Source of the DNA: Apostichopus japonicus
Lineage: Eukaryota; Echinodermata; Holothuroidea; Aspidochirotida; Stichopodidae
Reading direction: 5' to 3'
Assembly: GCF_037975245.1 (NCBI RefSeq)
Contig: NC_092569.1
Span: 31,316,668-31,380,667 of the forward strand
DNA length: 64,000 nt
Each line of letters starts with the position of its first letter. Position 1 is the stretch's first letter. Below, one piece after another: positions 61,959 through 64,000 of this stretch. The translations under genes and the position numbers were made by a program. The notes below the pieces were generated by a model that was not told the origin of the DNA, did no database searches, and saw only the letters and a program-made list of their open reading frames with translations.

Positions 61959-62208
61959 CTATAGAAACAGAATTAACAAGTACATCGATACCATGTGAGT
62001 AATATATGAAGTGCCTCATTTTGCTGCAATAACTTAAGAATTAACTGTTGTAGGTCAATAAACCGATTGAATTCAACTGATAGGAAGATGAATCAATTCA
62101 ATCAGTAGTTCAATTATTAATACGAATATTAGAGAACATAGTTCTGTCATATGAGAAAATGTACTTTTAAAATGGTTAAGCGTTTGTTTTCCAATAGTTC
62201 ATATTTAC

Positions 62209-62508
62209 TGTCCAACCCCCACTAGACATTTCACAGTAAACTTCAAAACCAAGGCTTTCAGCGGGATAAATGGCATATTTTCCGTTATTTCTTTTATCTG
62301 CTGTATAAAGATCAGAACAATCTCTCGGTCCATTGCGGGTAAATGTAAGACCATCACCTTCAAACCATTCGTTACAGTAACATCTACGGACATCATTTCG
62401 CTTCTCACATGTTGCGTCTGCACTGCAGCTGTAACTCTCACTTGTAAGTACGTTACTGTTGCAAGTTATCCGTAATGAGCAGTCAGAATTAATGTATGAT
62501 TCGCTCTC
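62209..62508 (-). CDS. Gene C: EGF-like module + start of second FReD
   Basis: 300 nt, open: [26 protein letters not shown], then [29 protein letters not shown]. The last EGF cysteine is replaced by Phe (TTT at 62341-62343), which should break a disulfide, and the donor is GTAAAT. Confidence 0.78.
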
Positions 62509-62862
62509 CTGGAAAAATAAATGTTAAACGACATATTCAAAAGCAAGTAAAATAAATCTTTATTTGGTACATTTGTAACGCTCTTGGATACAAACTGATT
62601 TTCTAAAACTTCGGTCATGAGAGTTTCAAATATGTTAGGTAACGTTCATTCTTCTGGGTGTAATTGTTTTGGATGTCTTGTATTTTCGCTAGGTCTCAAA
62701 ATCGAAGATCTGTGCAAGAATATGTAAAATCGATATGGAATGAAACTCAATGAAATTAATAACACATTATAAGGTCAATCATTTGATTACCAACATTTTA
62801 TAGTTTAGTCTACTTCTTAAATTATATATTAAAACTTGTGAACTGTGTCAAAATAAACTTAC

Positions 62863-63062
62863 TTCTAATACGCCTTCCCATTGGACGTAACAGCCACATT
62901 GCTCTTGAGGTATGCATATATCTCCAAGTACCATGTAGTTTTCTGGACATAGACATATATCTAGATCCACTGGTATGACACAATCATTTGGATTGTCACA
63001 AGTTGTCTGACATATATTATCATAAGTATTCTTGTTTGATGAGCACCAGGTGATGGGTAAAT
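62863..63062 (-). CDS. Gene C: TIL module exon
   Basis: 200 nt, phase 1 to 0, open: WCSSNKNTYDNIC, TCDNPNDC, CLCPENYMVLGDIC, QEQCGCYVQWEGVLE, GTAAGT donor. It is close to gene A's TIL but three codons shorter in the middle loop. The exon is intact in itself although the gene is broken. Confidence 0.78.
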
Positions 63063-63367
63063 CTGGGGGAATTAAACCCACAACAATTTAATCTATCTTG
63101 AAGTGTTCACTCGGAACGTTTGCTGATTGTTAACATAGGATCAAGTTTAAGTCGGATTTTATATATGTAAGGCCCATTCAACTTATAGCCTTTATTTCAC
63201 TCATTAAAAATTAATATTATCGTTTTGCGTTAAGTATTCGACTATGTGAACTTATATATTTATTTGTGTGTGATATTCGTTTCCTCTATTGGAAATTTTC
63301 TTTAAGCATTCTTTAAATTCCGTTTTGAGTACAAAGATATGGAGGAAAGAGTAAAAAACAATCTAAC

Positions 63368-63631
63368 CTGTATTTCCTTCGACAACAGCAAACTTGTTAT
63401 AGAATAATTCCCCCATTCATCGGCTATGCGAAAGTTGTCGTATGTCAAGTAATATGACTGGCCTGAATAAATCTACAACTCGATTAGCAGCTGGTACTTC
63501 TTTTGGTTTATCAAATGAGCCAACTTTTCATTGCCAATCACAAATTCACTGTCTAAGAAACCAAAACCATTTTTGTATTCGTCCCAGGTTCGATTAAACC
63601 CAATGGATCCATCTACTCGTCGCTGTATGAC
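63368..63631 (-). pseudogene. Gene C: middle exon of first FReD, with stop and frameshift
   Basis: It starts [20 protein letters not shown] and closely matches gene A exon 4. An in-frame TAG follows the segment YQLLIEL, and one base is missing near the 3' end (264 rather than 265 nt). Splice sites are kept. Confidence 0.82.
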
Positions 63632-64000
63632 CTGATAAATTCAAAACATAGCTACACAATTAACGGATGTCTCATTCTCATATGATCGCAACTTTAAAAC
63701 CAAACTTACCAGCCCTTTTTAGGAACTAAAGCACGATTTAACGCATACACGATGCGGTGTTATATCGAATATTTATACATAGGTAGCTCAATAGCCGAGG
63801 TATGCTATTTTTTCCAATCGCAGTGCACTTGATTGTAATTGATTTAATTTCATAAACAGTTTACCTTGTTTCCGATACAAATCGGCTAAAACATTATTAC
63901 ATCGTTCAAGGTATATTATTCTATACACTGTAAAGCAAAATGGACTGTAAGGTCCAATGTGTTATACAAAGTGTGACTTTTAAAAAAGTCTGTGATTGTA

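Larger units (their letters stand above)
60138..64000 (-). pseudogene. Gene C: third half-FReD/TIL/EGF/FReD paralog, partial and inactivated
   Basis: Five exons are inside the window on the minus strand: 63368-63631, 62863-63062, 62209-62508, 61697-61958 and 60138-60639. The 5' exons must lie beyond 64000. The order is first FReD (middle), TIL, EGF + FReD start, FReD middle, FReD end with a Cys-rich insertion. The separate 210-nt EGF exons of A and B are absent: only 354 bp separate TIL from the EGF/FReD exon. Lesions are a TAG at 63473-63475, a one-base deletion near 63380, a TAA at 61821-61823 and a one-base deletion near 60625. Some could be assembly errors, but four together favour a pseudogene. 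Confidence 0.8.

Overview
The window is AT-rich, intron-rich animal DNA. It holds no bacterial-style operons, CRISPR arrays or complete single-exon genes. Coding signal comes as short exons bounded by GT/AG sites and separated by long introns full of interspersed repeats. The gene family (fibrinogen-related domains combined with TIL and EGF-like modules) and the repeat types (CR1-like and L1/Tx1-like LINEs, a tRNA-derived SINE, TIR elements, a Maverick-like remnant) suggest a marine invertebrate. An echinoderm, perhaps a sea cucumber, is my inference from family resemblance, not a proof.

The core of the window is a tandem array of three paralogous minus-strand genes, called A, B and C here. 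Gene A spans 4274-17191, gene B 24210-38277, and gene C 60138 to beyond the right edge. Each encodes a predicted secreted lectin-like protein. The order is signal peptide, a short linker, the first part of a fibrinogen-related domain (FReD) without its C-terminal subdomain, a TIL cysteine-rich module, zero to several linker+EGF-like modules, and a second, full-length FReD. The last exon of the second FReD carries an in-frame insertion of about 83 residues, rich in Cys and Tyr. It sits next to the place where FReDs bind ligand and differs strongly between the three copies. Gene B is intact as I read it: ten exons, all phases consistent, 738 residues. Gene A has one single-base frameshift. Gene C has at least four lesions and is called a pseudogene.

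Layout: 1-4273 is the 3' flank of A and holds a 2.2-kb TIR element that is absent from the matching flank of B. 4274-17191 is gene A, with a 1.8-kb tandem duplication in intron 1. 17192-24209 is intergenic, with a MITE-like hairpin element, a Maverick-like remnant and the 3' flank of B. 24210-38277 is gene B, with a 1.4-kb internal tandem duplication of EGF exons. 38278-60137 is a mobile-element-rich spacer: a small TIR element, a SINE, a 3-kb fold-back element with inverted minisatellite arrays, a CR1-like LINE and a second 3' fragment of it, a P2X7-C-type domain remnant, a LINE 3' end with a 280-bp ATT tail, and an L1/Tx1-like LINE remnant. 60138-64000 is pseudogene C.

The paralogs differ in EGF exon number, in decayed exons that can be skipped in phase, in the cysteine-rich insertion and in inactivating mutations. 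That is the pattern of a rapidly turning-over secreted recognition family, comparable in spirit to FReD-containing immune lectins of other invertebrates. The immune role is inference.
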